From CAYQTO01 sp964420455 (GTDB lineage: Bacteria > Sumerlaeota > Sumerlaeia > SLMS01): a stretch of DNA of 21,683 nt. The notes under the pieces were generated by a model. It was not told the origin of the DNA. It ran no database searches and saw nothing but the letters and a program-made list of their open reading frames with translations. Shown in pieces: positions 7,647 to 15,356 of the stretch. Each line of letters opens with the position of its first letter. Within the stretch, counting starts at the first letter, position 1. Location: contig CAYQTO010000046.1 of NCBI GenBank assembly GCA_964420455.1, positions 1 to 21,683 of the forward strand, written 5' to 3'. The translations under genes and the position numbers were made by a program.

Positions 7647-8827
7647 TCGCGGTAGTGCACCAGCAGCGCATTGGCGACGGGGCGTTCGACCCCGTCGCCT
7701 CCCGCCGCCCCCGCCTCGTCCGACGGGCTGTTGACCACCTCGCCGTTGATGACCATCGTCGCCGATCCTCCGCTGTCCAGGTCCATGCCGTCCCAGGCGC
7801 CGAATTCCACCAGCAACTCGGCCATCTGGCGCTGGTGGATGCCGATACTCCACTGGGGCTGGCGGCCATCCACCGTCAGCAGGATCACGCGGCCGCGATC
7901 GCGCGAGACGCCCACGGCGCTGCGGGGATGGCGCTCCAGGTAGTGGCTCTCCTTCCAGTCGAGGGTGAACTCCTCGCCGCCGGGAAAGAGGGCGACCGGA
8001 TCCTGGACGAACTTGCCGTCCGCCAGGATGCGGGGCCCGGCGCCGATGGCGTGACGAATCGGCTCGAGCGGCTCGCTCGCCGTCAGATGCAGCCGGGCCC
8101 GTTCGCCCACCGCGAGGTGCTCCGCCAGCCATTCTCCCTTGTCGTCGCGGCCCGTCAGCACCTGCCGGTCCTCCGGGATGTCGATCCCGGGCTGGTCCCG
8201 CCGAATTTCCAGCACCGTCCCCTGGTCGTCGAGGAGCGCCTCCACAACCGGCGAGACGCTGTTTCCCCGCGACGGCTTGCCCCACCGGTGTGTATACAGG
8301 CAAAGCCACCCCTCGCCGCAGTCGGAATTCATCATGACGATGGGGGCGCGCTCGCCGCCCGGCGCCTCCACCTCCGCGGTCCAGCTCCAGGCGTCGCTCC
8401 ACATGCCAATCTCCGGCGTGCCGTCCTCCATGATGGCGAAGGCCGTCCGGTGCTTTGGCGCGATGACGATCTCGCTGTCGATCACGGTAAGGTTCAGGGG
8501 CACGCCGCCATGGGTCCAGTAATCACCATTGATGGCGAGAAGGGCGCCCTCCCGGCGGGCGATCTCGCGGACTGGCGCCCGGCCGATCACCTCCCCCCCG
8601 CCGAGCGCCACCTGGAAGGACACCTCGGGTCGGGTGGCGTCGATCACCAGCGCATGGAGGCGCATCGGGTCGTCGGTCACGCGGCGTATATACTCGATGC
8701 CGGGGCGGATGGTCTGGCGCTCCTCTTGGACAATGGCGCCGAGGGGCTCCGACGGGAAGTCCGGCTCCTGGGCGAGGGCTCCGCCGGTCAGCGCCAGCAG
8801 AACGGTCACTGCGGGAAAGCGCCGCAT
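7643..8827 (-). CDS. Phosphodiester glycosidase family protein (NAGPA domain), single-domain
   Basis: 394-residue exported protein whose domain is related to the human uncovering enzyme, N-acetylglucosamine-1-phosphodiester alpha-N-acetylglucosaminidase. Bacterial members are thought to cleave sugar-phosphodiester linkages in envelope or exopolysaccharide polymers. The signal peptide is residues 1-19 (ALA before QEPDF). The catalytic domain spans about 55-392 with AINGDYW (98-104), an AGPRIL strand (263-268), HPRSAVGV (300-307), VDGRQ (319-323) and DLDSGGSATMVINGEVVN (349-366). The last motif normally reads DGGGS; here the second residue is Ser, an oddity. The start at 8827 is supported by GAGGGG about 8 nt upstream and by the signal peptide. 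It lies 2 nt after the stop of the larger paralogue upstream, so they form an operon. The final TAG shares CTAG with the amidase stop on the other strand. The substrate is not known. Confidence 0.88.
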   Translation of the reverse strand: MRRFPAVTVLLALTGGALAQEPDFPSEPLGAIVQEERQTIRPGIEYIRRVTDDPMRLHALVIDATRPEVSFQVALGGGEVIGRAPVREIARREGALLAINGDYWTHGGVPLNLTVIDSEIVIAPKHRTAFAIMEDGTPEIGMWSDAWSWTAEVEAPGGERAPIVMMNSDCGEGWLCLYTHRWGKPSRGNSVSPVVEALLDDQGTVLEIRRDQPGIDIPEDRQVLTGRDDKGEWLAEHLAVGERARLHLTASEPLEPIRHAIGAGPRILADGKFVQDPVALFPGGEEFTLDWKESHYLERHPRSAVGVSRDRGRVILLTVDGRQPQWSIGIHQRQMAELLVEFGAWDGMDLDSGGSATMVINGEVVNSPSDEAGAAGGDGVERPVANALLVHYRD

Positions 8828-8829
8828 GG

Positions 8830-11112
8830 TCAGATCCCCTCTGGAAGGAAGATCGCGGAGATGTCGTCGAGCACGATGCTGCCGTCGCGCTTGGCGGCCT
8901 CCTGGGGCTGGACGAGATAGATGCTGACGAGGCGGAGCGGGGGCTGGGGCGCGGTGGCGCCGCCGCGGAGGCTCGGCGCGTTCTTCACCGGGCTCTTCAC
9001 GAACCGCCACTCGTCTGCCCAGTTGATCCCGTTGGCGGAGTCGGTAAAGTCGAGCTTGTAGACGGTCCCGGTGGAGTCGACGAAGTCGCCGCGGAGCCAC
9101 TGGCCCTGGCCGTCGCCGTAGACCCAAACGCCAACCTCCATGGCATCGTCGGGGATCGCGAGGTCCAGGTTCAGGCCGATCTTGGTGATGCCGCCGCCGG
9201 CCATGCCGTAGTCGATCTGCCAGGCGCCCGGGGCCGAGCGGACGACCTCGCTCTCCACCGACAGACCCGTGACATCGTCCTTCACCCGCAACAGTTCGAG
9301 TCCATCGGGCAGGTAGCCGTCGGGGATCGTATCGAGGGAGGCCAGGATCGACGTGCGGTACTCGCCGGCGGCGACCGGCATGGAGGCGAAGGCACCTCCG
9401 GGGAACATGACCTCCACTCGGCCGGTGCCCGGGCGCAGGGCACGAAGGGTGCGGCTTGCCGGGTCATGCTCGAGAAAATCGGGAATCGTGAAGCCGGTTG
9501 GCCGCGCCCCGGAATAGAACCGGCCGCCGTCCTCGTCGTACACATCGAGCGCGTATTGCTCCTCGCCGCCGACCTCCATCAGCAGCGCCTCGGGCATGAA
9601 CTCCGCCCAGAACGGCTCGCGTACAATCAGTTCGCCCCGCCCCTCGACGCCGCGGTGCCGCGCGCGGGCGGTCACCCGATATAGACCTGCGGACTCCACC
9701 AGGACCGAGGTACCTTCGACCTCCGCCTTTCCTCCGCCCAGTAGCCCCCCCATGCCGCGCTTCTCGATTTCGAGGACGATCGTGTCCCGCAGGTCAACCA
9801 TCTCGCCGGAGGTGTCGAGCGCCTTGGCCCCAAAATCGACCTCCGAGCCGGCGGGCACCACCGCCCGGCTCGGGCGGAGCCGCAACTCCACCGGCGGACC
9901 CAACGGGGCCGACCGCCGCACCATCAGCGCGTTCGACACCGCCCGCGGCCCCGCGGCGTCCGAGGGAAAGTTCACCACCTCGCCCTCGACCACCATCGTC
10001 GAGCTCCCGCCGCCGTCAAAGTTCAGCGCGTGCGTGCATCCGAGCTCGCGCATGATCTCCGCCAGCTCGATCAGGCTCACGCCAACGCTCCGGCGCGTCT
10101 GGCGCCCATCCACCGTCACCATCACCACGGTGTGGCCGTCCTCGTGGATGCCGATGGCCGTTCGGGGGTGGAGATCAGTGGCGAAGGTCTCGCGACTCCC
10201 CTCCTCGACGGCCCAACGGACCGGGTCGCTCTCGCCATCGATGAGGATGCGCGGGATGCCCCCGAGGATCCCCTGGACGACGCCCGGGAGGTTTCCGAAC
10301 TCCGCCTCGAGTTCCAGCGCGTCCCCCTCGTCGATCCAGTCCGGAACGCCCCCGCGAAAGCCCACCACGATCGTCTCGCGGCTCATCCGCATCGGCGTGT
10401 CCGGGGTCACGCCGCCGACGATCACCTGGGCGGGATCGTTGGGAAGCCACTGGCCGCCGGGGTTGCTCAAGACCACGCAGTCGAACGAGGTCCACTCCTC
10501 GGCGGGGATGCGCTCGATGGGCCATGTATAGACGACCGATCGGGTCTCGTCCTCGGGAAAGTTGATCTTCTCGATCTCGACGCTGTTGCCGTCCTCGTCG
10601 CGGAGCACCACACGGAAATCCGGCAGGCCGATATACAGGCCACCGAGGTCGTCCCAGGCGAAGACGGACCGGGCGTACTCACCCCGGCGCCAGGGGCCTT
10701 TCCAGATGATGCCCTCGTCGATGAAGGGGCCGATGGGATCGGCGTTTGCTCCCCAGAAATCCGCGTTCGTTGCGGCCAGCACGCGCGAGTCGGTGGACGA
10801 ACTGCGACCGGCCATGGACGGCACGGTCTCGCGGGCGAAGAACCGCTGCTCCGCCTTCACCGTGTCCAGCTCGATGCCTTCCCCGGTGGTGTCCACGATC
10901 AGGGCATTGATGGTAAGCGGACCGAGATCCCGCGATTCGAAGGAGTGGACCACGCCGGGGGCGATGTCGCGCTCGAACTCGACCGCTGCGCCGTCCGTGT
11001 ATCCCGCCGTCATGGGAAAGCGAGGGGGCTCGGCGGCTGAAGGTGTGTTGATCGCGGCGTGCATCGCCAACGCGGGCACGGAAGCCCAAGTGATCCGGCC
11101 GGTCTTGACCAT
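8830..11112 (-). CDS. Large phosphodiester glycosidase family protein (NAGPA domain plus Ig-like and carbohydrate-binding-like regions)
   Basis: 760-residue exported protein. The N-terminus (MVKTGRITWASVPALAMHAA...PSAAEPP) looks like a signal peptide of about 27 residues, though weakly hydrophobic. The NAGPA catalytic domain spans about 65-400 with AATNADFWG (113-121), GGIPRILIDG (284-293), HPRTAIGI (315-322), VDGRQ (334-338) and NFDGGGSSTMVVEGEVVN (364-381), all intact. Two Ig-like beta regions follow (about 405-500 and 503-580). A C-terminal beta-sandwich (about 585-760, with AMEVGVWVYGDG and GSIVLDDISAIF) resembles galactose-binding/CBM-type domains that anchor enzymes to polysaccharide. 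The start at 11112 follows AGAAAGG with 8-nt spacing. The frame is open further upstream, but that stretch crosses the palindrome and the hydrolase gene. It is co-directional with the hydrolase upstream (85-bp gap) and the smaller paralogue downstream (2-bp gap). Confidence 0.88.
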   Translation of the reverse strand: MVKTGRITWASVPALAMHAAINTPSAAEPPRFPMTAGYTDGAAVEFERDIAPGVVHSFESRDLGPLTINALIVDTTGEGIELDTVKAEQRFFARETVPSMAGRSSSTDSRVLAATNADFWGANADPIGPFIDEGIIWKGPWRRGEYARSVFAWDDLGGLYIGLPDFRVVLRDEDGNSVEIEKINFPEDETRSVVYTWPIERIPAEEWTSFDCVVLSNPGGQWLPNDPAQVIVGGVTPDTPMRMSRETIVVGFRGGVPDWIDEGDALELEAEFGNLPGVVQGILGGIPRILIDGESDPVRWAVEEGSRETFATDLHPRTAIGIHEDGHTVVMVTVDGRQTRRSVGVSLIELAEIMRELGCTHALNFDGGGSSTMVVEGEVVNFPSDAAGPRAVSNALMVRRSAPLGPPVELRLRPSRAVVPAGSEVDFGAKALDTSGEMVDLRDTIVLEIEKRGMGGLLGGGKAEVEGTSVLVESAGLYRVTARARHRGVEGRGELIVREPFWAEFMPEALLMEVGGEEQYALDVYDEDGGRFYSGARPTGFTIPDFLEHDPASRTLRALRPGTGRVEVMFPGGAFASMPVAAGEYRTSILASLDTIPDGYLPDGLELLRVKDDVTGLSVESEVVRSAPGAWQIDYGMAGGGITKIGLNLDLAIPDDAMEVGVWVYGDGQGQWLRGDFVDSTGTVYKLDFTDSANGINWADEWRFVKSPVKNAPSLRGGATAPQPPLRLVSIYLVQPQEAAKRDGSIVLDDISAIFLPEGI

Positions 11113-11137
11113 CGAAGCAGCCTTTCTCGCGGGGGGG

Positions 11138-11153
11138 GCTGGGAATTCCCAGC
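11138..11153. promoter_or_regulatory. Perfect 16-bp palindrome, candidate operator
   Basis: GCTGGGAATTCCCAGC is identical to its reverse complement. It sits 25 bp upstream of the large glycosidase start, in the 85-bp gap after the lipase-like gene. It has no loop and no T-tract, so a dimeric-regulator site fits better than a terminator. A run of eight G (11131-11138 on plus) abuts it on the glycosidase side. The inner GGAATTCC also occurs at 4946-4953, upstream of the lipoprotein-amidase operon. Confidence 0.4.
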
Positions 11154-11197
11154 ACCGCACCCGCAACAGCGGCTGAAGGCAACGAAAAGGGGACCGA

Positions 11198-11878
11198 CTA
11201 GGGCGTGGCCGGGTGGGCCTCGGCGGTGGGAGCGGAGACGGGCTCCGCGGCGAAGCTTCCGCCGTGAAGGAACCGCCCCGCCAGCGCGGCCGTCTCGGCG
11301 CTGAAGACCAGCGGGCCGTGTGGGGCACGTACGAGGCGGAAATCGTCCATGCCCTCCAGATGCGTTTCCTCCACACGCACGACCCGGTCGTTGTCGCCGG
11401 GGATCAGGGAGTTGAATCCGCGATGGGTGCCGGTGCCCCCCGCGATGATGCCGAGGCGGGTTTCCTCCGGCAACCGGCCTGCCCGCGCGGCAAGGCCCTC
11501 GTCTCCAGCGCGCAATTGCCGGGCGGCCGCCCCAAACAGCAGCGGGAACGCCGGCCCGATCCTGCGGTCCAACTGGCTCGCGATCCATACGCCCTGGTTC
11601 GGAGGACCGATCATCACCACGTTCGCCAGCCGGGGTACCTCGTCATGATTCACCGCCCACCGCAGCAAGACCCCACCGAGCGAGAAGGTGACCACATCGA
11701 GCGGCCCCGCGCCGAAGCTCCGGAGGTACCGGGCAAGGCGGGCGGCGTTACTCGGGATATCGTACCGGTAGGATGGATAGGAAAACAACCTCGTCACAAA
11801 CCCCTGACGGTCCAGCCGCCTGCGCAGCGGCAGCATCCCAAAGGAGGGCATCAACAGGGGCGGAACGAGCACAACCAT
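11198..11878 (-). CDS. Lipase-like alpha/beta hydrolase
   Basis: 226-residue alpha/beta hydrolase resembling bacterial esterase/lipase (PGAP1/LipA-like) proteins that act on ester bonds. It begins MVVLVPPLLMPSFGMLPL, a first strand with an oxyanion-type loop. The nucleophile elbow is DVVTFSLGGVLLRW (about residues 61-74), where the usual GHSxGG is TFSLGG, with Phe in place of His. Then come NVVMIGPPNQGVW, an acidic GDNDRVVRVEETHLEG and RAPHGPLVFS, which supply likely Asp and His members of the triad. No signal peptide or transmembrane segment is seen. The ATG at 11878 is chosen because GGAAAGG lies about 9 nt upstream and homology starts there. The frame extends to 12022 but that part is low in family features. 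The gene is divergent from the PAS kinase and first in a possible operon with the two glycosidases. The substrate is unknown. Confidence 0.82.
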   Translation of the reverse strand: MVVLVPPLLMPSFGMLPLRRRLDRQGFVTRLFSYPSYRYDIPSNAARLARYLRSFGAGPLDVVTFSLGGVLLRWAVNHDEVPRLANVVMIGPPNQGVWIASQLDRRIGPAFPLLFGAAARQLRAGDEGLAARAGRLPEETRLGIIAGGTGTHRGFNSLIPGDNDRVVRVEETHLEGMDDFRLVRAPHGPLVFSAETAALAGRFLHGGSFAAEPVSAPTAEAHPATP

Positions 11879-12024
11879 GGGGGCGATCCTTTCCTGCCAT
11901 CCGACAGGGCATCTTTCGTTCCTTCCCCCTTCCCTCAGAGGACGCCAAATGCTTGCGTTGCTCGTGGCATCGTTATTGAATACTCTCCTGTCCAGAAAGA
12001 GAACCCGGGTTGCCAACGTCACCC
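11879..12024. promoter_or_regulatory. Divergent intergenic region between the hydrolase and the hybrid kinase
   Basis: This 146-bp gap has a pyrimidine-rich run on the plus strand at about 11909-11937, purine-rich in the hydrolase leader. An AT-richer patch lies at about 11945-11998. TTGCTC (11958) followed after 17 bp by TACTCT (11981) is a poor plus-strand promoter match. No confident promoter can be named on either strand. Confidence 0.3.
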
Positions 12025-15000
12025 ATGAGCGATACCACCCGCCTAACGGAGGCTGACGGCCTGCGCGAAGAAAACGCCCGTCTTCGTGCGGAACTGGACG
12101 CTTTACGCCCGGCCCGGGAACTCATCGAGAACCTCGCGGAAGATTTTCCCGGTGGAATCTACCAATGCCGCCTGGAACCGGATGGCCGATTTTGGATGCC
12201 CTATGTCAGTGATCGGCTCTGCGAACTGCTCGGTGTGACCCGCGAGGAGGTGACCCGGGACGCCTTCGCCGCCTTCGCGCGGGTTTTCCCCGAGGGGTTC
12301 GAGCACTACCGCGAGGCCGTCCTCGCCTCCGCACGAGATCTCTCCCCGTGGCAATATGGTGGGGCGGTGACCGACTCCGGCGGGACCCGCTGGCTGGAAT
12401 CGCGGTCCCGGCCCCGTCGCCAGCCCGATGGCGCCGTTGTCTGGGATGGGATCGCGCTGGATACGACCCACGAAAAGCTCCTCGAGAAGGAAGTCCGCGA
12501 CCGGGAACAAGTCCTTCGCGAGACAAACGCCCTGGGGCACATCGGCGGCTGGACCTACGACGTGGCCACGGGGGTTGGCCACTTCGAGGACACCGCTCGC
12601 AAGATCTTCGACCTGCCTCCCGGCTTTCAAATCACAGCGGCAAACGCCTTCGAGTTCTATCCGGATCCCTACCGCACAATCGCCGAGAAGTCCTTCTCCC
12701 TCCTTCTCGAAACGGGGGAAGGTTACGACGTCGAGTTGCAGGCGGTCACCTGCAAGGGGCGGCGCATATGGATTCGTTGCATCGGGCGGGCGGAGATGGC
12801 GGACGGGCGCCCGGTCCGTATTTACGGCGCCCATCAGGACATCACCGACCGCAAGGTTTACGAGCTCGAACTGGCCCGCCGCGACGCCCAGCTCCAGCGT
12901 CTCATCGACCATGCGGACACCGCCATGATCCTCCTCGACCCAAAGGGGCGCATGGTCCACTGCAACCGCGAGGCGGGCCGCATCCTGGATGTCGAGCCCC
13001 GCTTCCTCATGCAGCAGCCCAGGTGGCAATGCCCGGGGAATTTCGTCAATGTGGCCGGCGAGCCCATCCCCGAGCAGGACTGCGTCATCTATCGTGCCGT
13101 CTACCTCGGCGAGGAGACCCGAGGCGCCCTCGCGGGGGTGATCAACCACGACGGCAGCGTCACCCGCTGGGTCCTGATCAGCACCTCGATTGACCGCGAT
13201 CAGGGGGGCGCCCCGCAGCTCATCGTCGTCACCCTCACGGACATTACGGCCCTGCGCGAAACGCAGGAGGCTCTCCGCCTGATGAACGAGCGCCTCCGGC
13301 TCCACATCGACAATGCCCCCCTTGCCATCATCGAGTGGGACGGCGACTGGCGATGCATCCGGTGGTCCAAGGGCGCCGAGAACATCTTTGGCTGGACCGC
13401 CGAAGAAATGATCGGCCTCGACGTCTTCGAGATGGGCATCGTCCACGAGGATGACCTCCTCGGGGTCCGGCTCATCACCGAGCAACTGATGGGCGCCGAG
13501 GTCTTGTCGAACCAGAACCACAATCGGAACTACACGAAGGATGGGCGCGTGCTCGAGGTGTTCTGGTACAACTCGACCCTGATCGGGGAATCCGGCCGCG
13601 CTGCATCGATCCTCAGCTTCGCGCTCAACATCACCAAGCGCGTCGAGGCCGAGCGGGCCCTCGAAGCCAGCCAGGGCATGCTCGAAACCATCCTCAACAC
13701 GATCCCCTCGCGGGTCTTCTGGAAGGATGCCACGGGGCGCTTCCTGGGCGGTAACACGTGCTTCCTCGAAGACATCGAGATGCGCTCCGCAGAGGACTTG
13801 GTCGGCAAGCGCGATGCGGACTTTCTCCCGGTCGAAGTGGCCAGGCGCCACGAAGAGGAGGACCGGCGCGTCCTCGATTCCGCGGGTCCTCTTCCTCCGG
13901 TCGAGGAGAAGATCACCTTCGCGGGCGGAAACCAGCTCCACATCCGCAAGATCAAGATTCCCATGCGCGACGATGGCGGTCGCATATTTGGCATCCTTGG
14001 CGTTTATGAGGATATTCGGGAGCAGAAAGCGATCGAGGCGCGGGAGAAGGCGCTCGAGGAGCACATGCAGCAGGCCGCGAAGTTGGAAAGCCTGGAGATC
14101 CTCGCCGGGGGCATCGCCCACGACTTCAACAACCTGCTGGTCGGCATCCTGGGCGCCGCGGGATTGGTCCTCGCCGAGCTCCCCTCCGGCGCCTCCGTCC
14201 GTCCCACCGTCGAACTCATCGAGACATCCGCTCGAAAGGCCTCGGAGTTGACCCACCAGCTGCTCGCCTACTCCGGCCGCGGCAAGATCATGGTCGACTT
14301 TTTGGACCTTAGCGAGTTCATCGCCGACAATCGACCCCTCGTCGAGGCGTCTGTTTCGCGCCGCGTCCGGCTCGCCTTCCAACTCGCCAAGGACCTCCCG
14401 GCAATCCGCGCCGACGGCGCCCAACTCAGCCAGATCCTCATTAACCTCGTGATCAACGCCTCCGAGGCCATGGAGGACTCCGACGCCTTCCTAGATATCA
14501 GTACCTGGCTGACGGATAATCCAGCCAGCGAGACCAACCTGATCCTTGGCGATATCGAAGGCGGCAGGGCCTACGTCTGCATGTCGGTGCGTGATTCGGG
14601 ACCTGGCATCAGCCCCGAAGTCCTCAAGAAGATCTTCGACCCCTACTTCACGACCAAGAAGCACGGCCACGGCCTTGGCCTCGCCGCCGTCCTCGGCATC
14701 GTCCGATCCCACGATGGCTTCATTCGTGTCGATCCGGCGGAGAGCCGCGGCACAATCATGACCGTCGGCTTTCCTGCCACCGCGGAAAAAGCCCGCAGGC
14801 GCCCCACACCCCCCGCGCCAACCCTCAAGATTTCCATGCGCGGCACCGCTCTGGTCATCGACGACGAGCCTCCGGTCCGCCATGTTGTCCAGCGGCTCCT
14901 GGAACGCCTCGGTTTCGATGTCATCACCGCCGAAGACGGCCGCAGGGGCCTCGATACCTTCGTCCTCCACCACAAGAAGGTCAGCCTCGTCATGCTCGAC

Positions 15001-15216
15001 CTCACCATGCCGGAACTCTCCGGTCGCGAGGTCCTCGAGGGCATTCGGGAGCTCTCGCCCACCATGCCGGTTCTCCTCATGAGCGGTTACAGCGAGGAGG
15101 AAACGATCCATGACATAAGCGGCCGCGGCGCCATCGCCTTCCTGCAAAAGCCCTTTTCGCCCTCGGACGTTTCGGCCAAGATTCGCGATATCCTTTCCGC
15201 CAGCCGCATGCGCTGA
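12025..15216 (+). CDS. Soluble multi-PAS hybrid sensor histidine kinase with C-terminal receiver
   Basis: 1063-residue cytoplasmic hybrid kinase with no membrane segment. A short coiled coil (about 8-40, LREENARLRAELDALR) leads into five PAS/PAC-like modules at about 35-150, 165-280, 287-415, 420-540 and 550-670. Several end in DIT/DTT-type PAC motifs (YGAHQDITDRK, VVTLTDITAL, LNITKRV, YEDIREQK). The kinase core has phosphoacceptor His699 in LAGGIAHDFNNLL, N-box NLVINASEAM (Asn811), G1 DSGPGI (857-862), FDPYFTTK and G2 GHGLGLA (881-887). The receiver at about 941-1060 has Asp946/Asp947, phosphoacceptor Asp992 (VMLDLTMPE), Ser1020 and Lys1042 (QKPF). The ATG at 12025 lacks a clear Shine-Dalgarno site; an in-frame TTG at 12010 with AAAGAG about 8 nt upstream is an alternative adding five residues. 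No cognate regulator is adjacent. Signals sensed are unknown; PAS domains may bind haem, flavin or small ligands. Confidence 0.93.
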   Translation: MSDTTRLTEADGLREENARLRAELDALRPARELIENLAEDFPGGIYQCRLEPDGRFWMPYVSDRLCELLGVTREEVTRDAFAAFARVFPEGFEHYREAVLASARDLSPWQYGGAVTDSGGTRWLESRSRPRRQPDGAVVWDGIALDTTHEKLLEKEVRDREQVLRETNALGHIGGWTYDVATGVGHFEDTARKIFDLPPGFQITAANAFEFYPDPYRTIAEKSFSLLLETGEGYDVELQAVTCKGRRIWIRCIGRAEMADGRPVRIYGAHQDITDRKVYELELARRDAQLQRLIDHADTAMILLDPKGRMVHCNREAGRILDVEPRFLMQQPRWQCPGNFVNVAGEPIPEQDCVIYRAVYLGEETRGALAGVINHDGSVTRWVLISTSIDRDQGGAPQLIVVTLTDITALRETQEALRLMNERLRLHIDNAPLAIIEWDGDWRCIRWSKGAENIFGWTAEEMIGLDVFEMGIVHEDDLLGVRLITEQLMGAEVLSNQNHNRNYTKDGRVLEVFWYNSTLIGESGRAASILSFALNITKRVEAERALEASQGMLETILNTIPSRVFWKDATGRFLGGNTCFLEDIEMRSAEDLVGKRDADFLPVEVARRHEEEDRRVLDSAGPLPPVEEKITFAGGNQLHIRKIKIPMRDDGGRIFGILGVYEDIREQKAIEAREKALEEHMQQAAKLESLEILAGGIAHDFNNLLVGILGAAGLVLAELPSGASVRPTVELIETSARKASELTHQLLAYSGRGKIMVDFLDLSEFIADNRPLVEASVSRRVRLAFQLAKDLPAIRADGAQLSQILINLVINASEAMEDSDAFLDISTWLTDNPASETNLILGDIEGGRAYVCMSVRDSGPGISPEVLKKIFDPYFTTKKHGHGLGLAAVLGIVRSHDGFIRVDPAESRGTIMTVGFPATAEKARRRPTPPAPTLKISMRGTALVIDDEPPVRHVVQRLLERLGFDVITAEDGRRGLDTFVLHHKKVSLVMLDLTMPELSGREVLEGIRELSPTMPVLLMSGYSEEETIHDISGRGAIAFLQKPFSPSDVSAKIRDILSASRMR

Positions 15217-15252
15217 GTTCTGGTCTCCGGATCCGACCCCCGGTATCCGCCC

Positions 15253-15277
15253 GGGCGAGGAACTCGTTGCCTCGCCC
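15253..15277. terminator. Hairpin after the hybrid kinase gene, possible terminator
   Basis: GGGCGAGG (15253-15260) and CCTCGCCC (15270-15277) form a perfect 8-bp G+C-rich stem with a 9-nt loop, 36 bp after the kinase stop. No T-tract follows, so intrinsic termination is uncertain. The rest of the 140-bp gap to ettA is C-rich and shows no promoter or Shine-Dalgarno site that I can defend. Confidence 0.4.
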
Positions 15278-15356
15278 CGTGGCTCTGACGCATTTGCTCC
15301 CCCGCCCAACGGAAGAACTTCCTCTTCTCCCACCCCAACGCGAGCGTCCCGCCCCC

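Noticed and set aside
5292..8402. Very long minus-strand open frame (over 1000 codons) opposite the amidase and part of the glycosidase gene
   Set aside because: It is antisense to two well-supported genes, has low-complexity Gly/Arg/Val-rich composition and no domain. G+C-rich genes routinely leave the opposite frame open.
11879..12022. Earlier start for the lipase-like hydrolase at 12022
   Set aside because: The added residues lack family similarity, while GGAAAGG upstream of 11878 and the first beta strand right after it support the shorter form.
12103..14424. 773-codon minus-strand open frame opposite the PAS kinase
   Set aside because: Composition is that of an antisense shadow, with no motif, start site or Shine-Dalgarno support.
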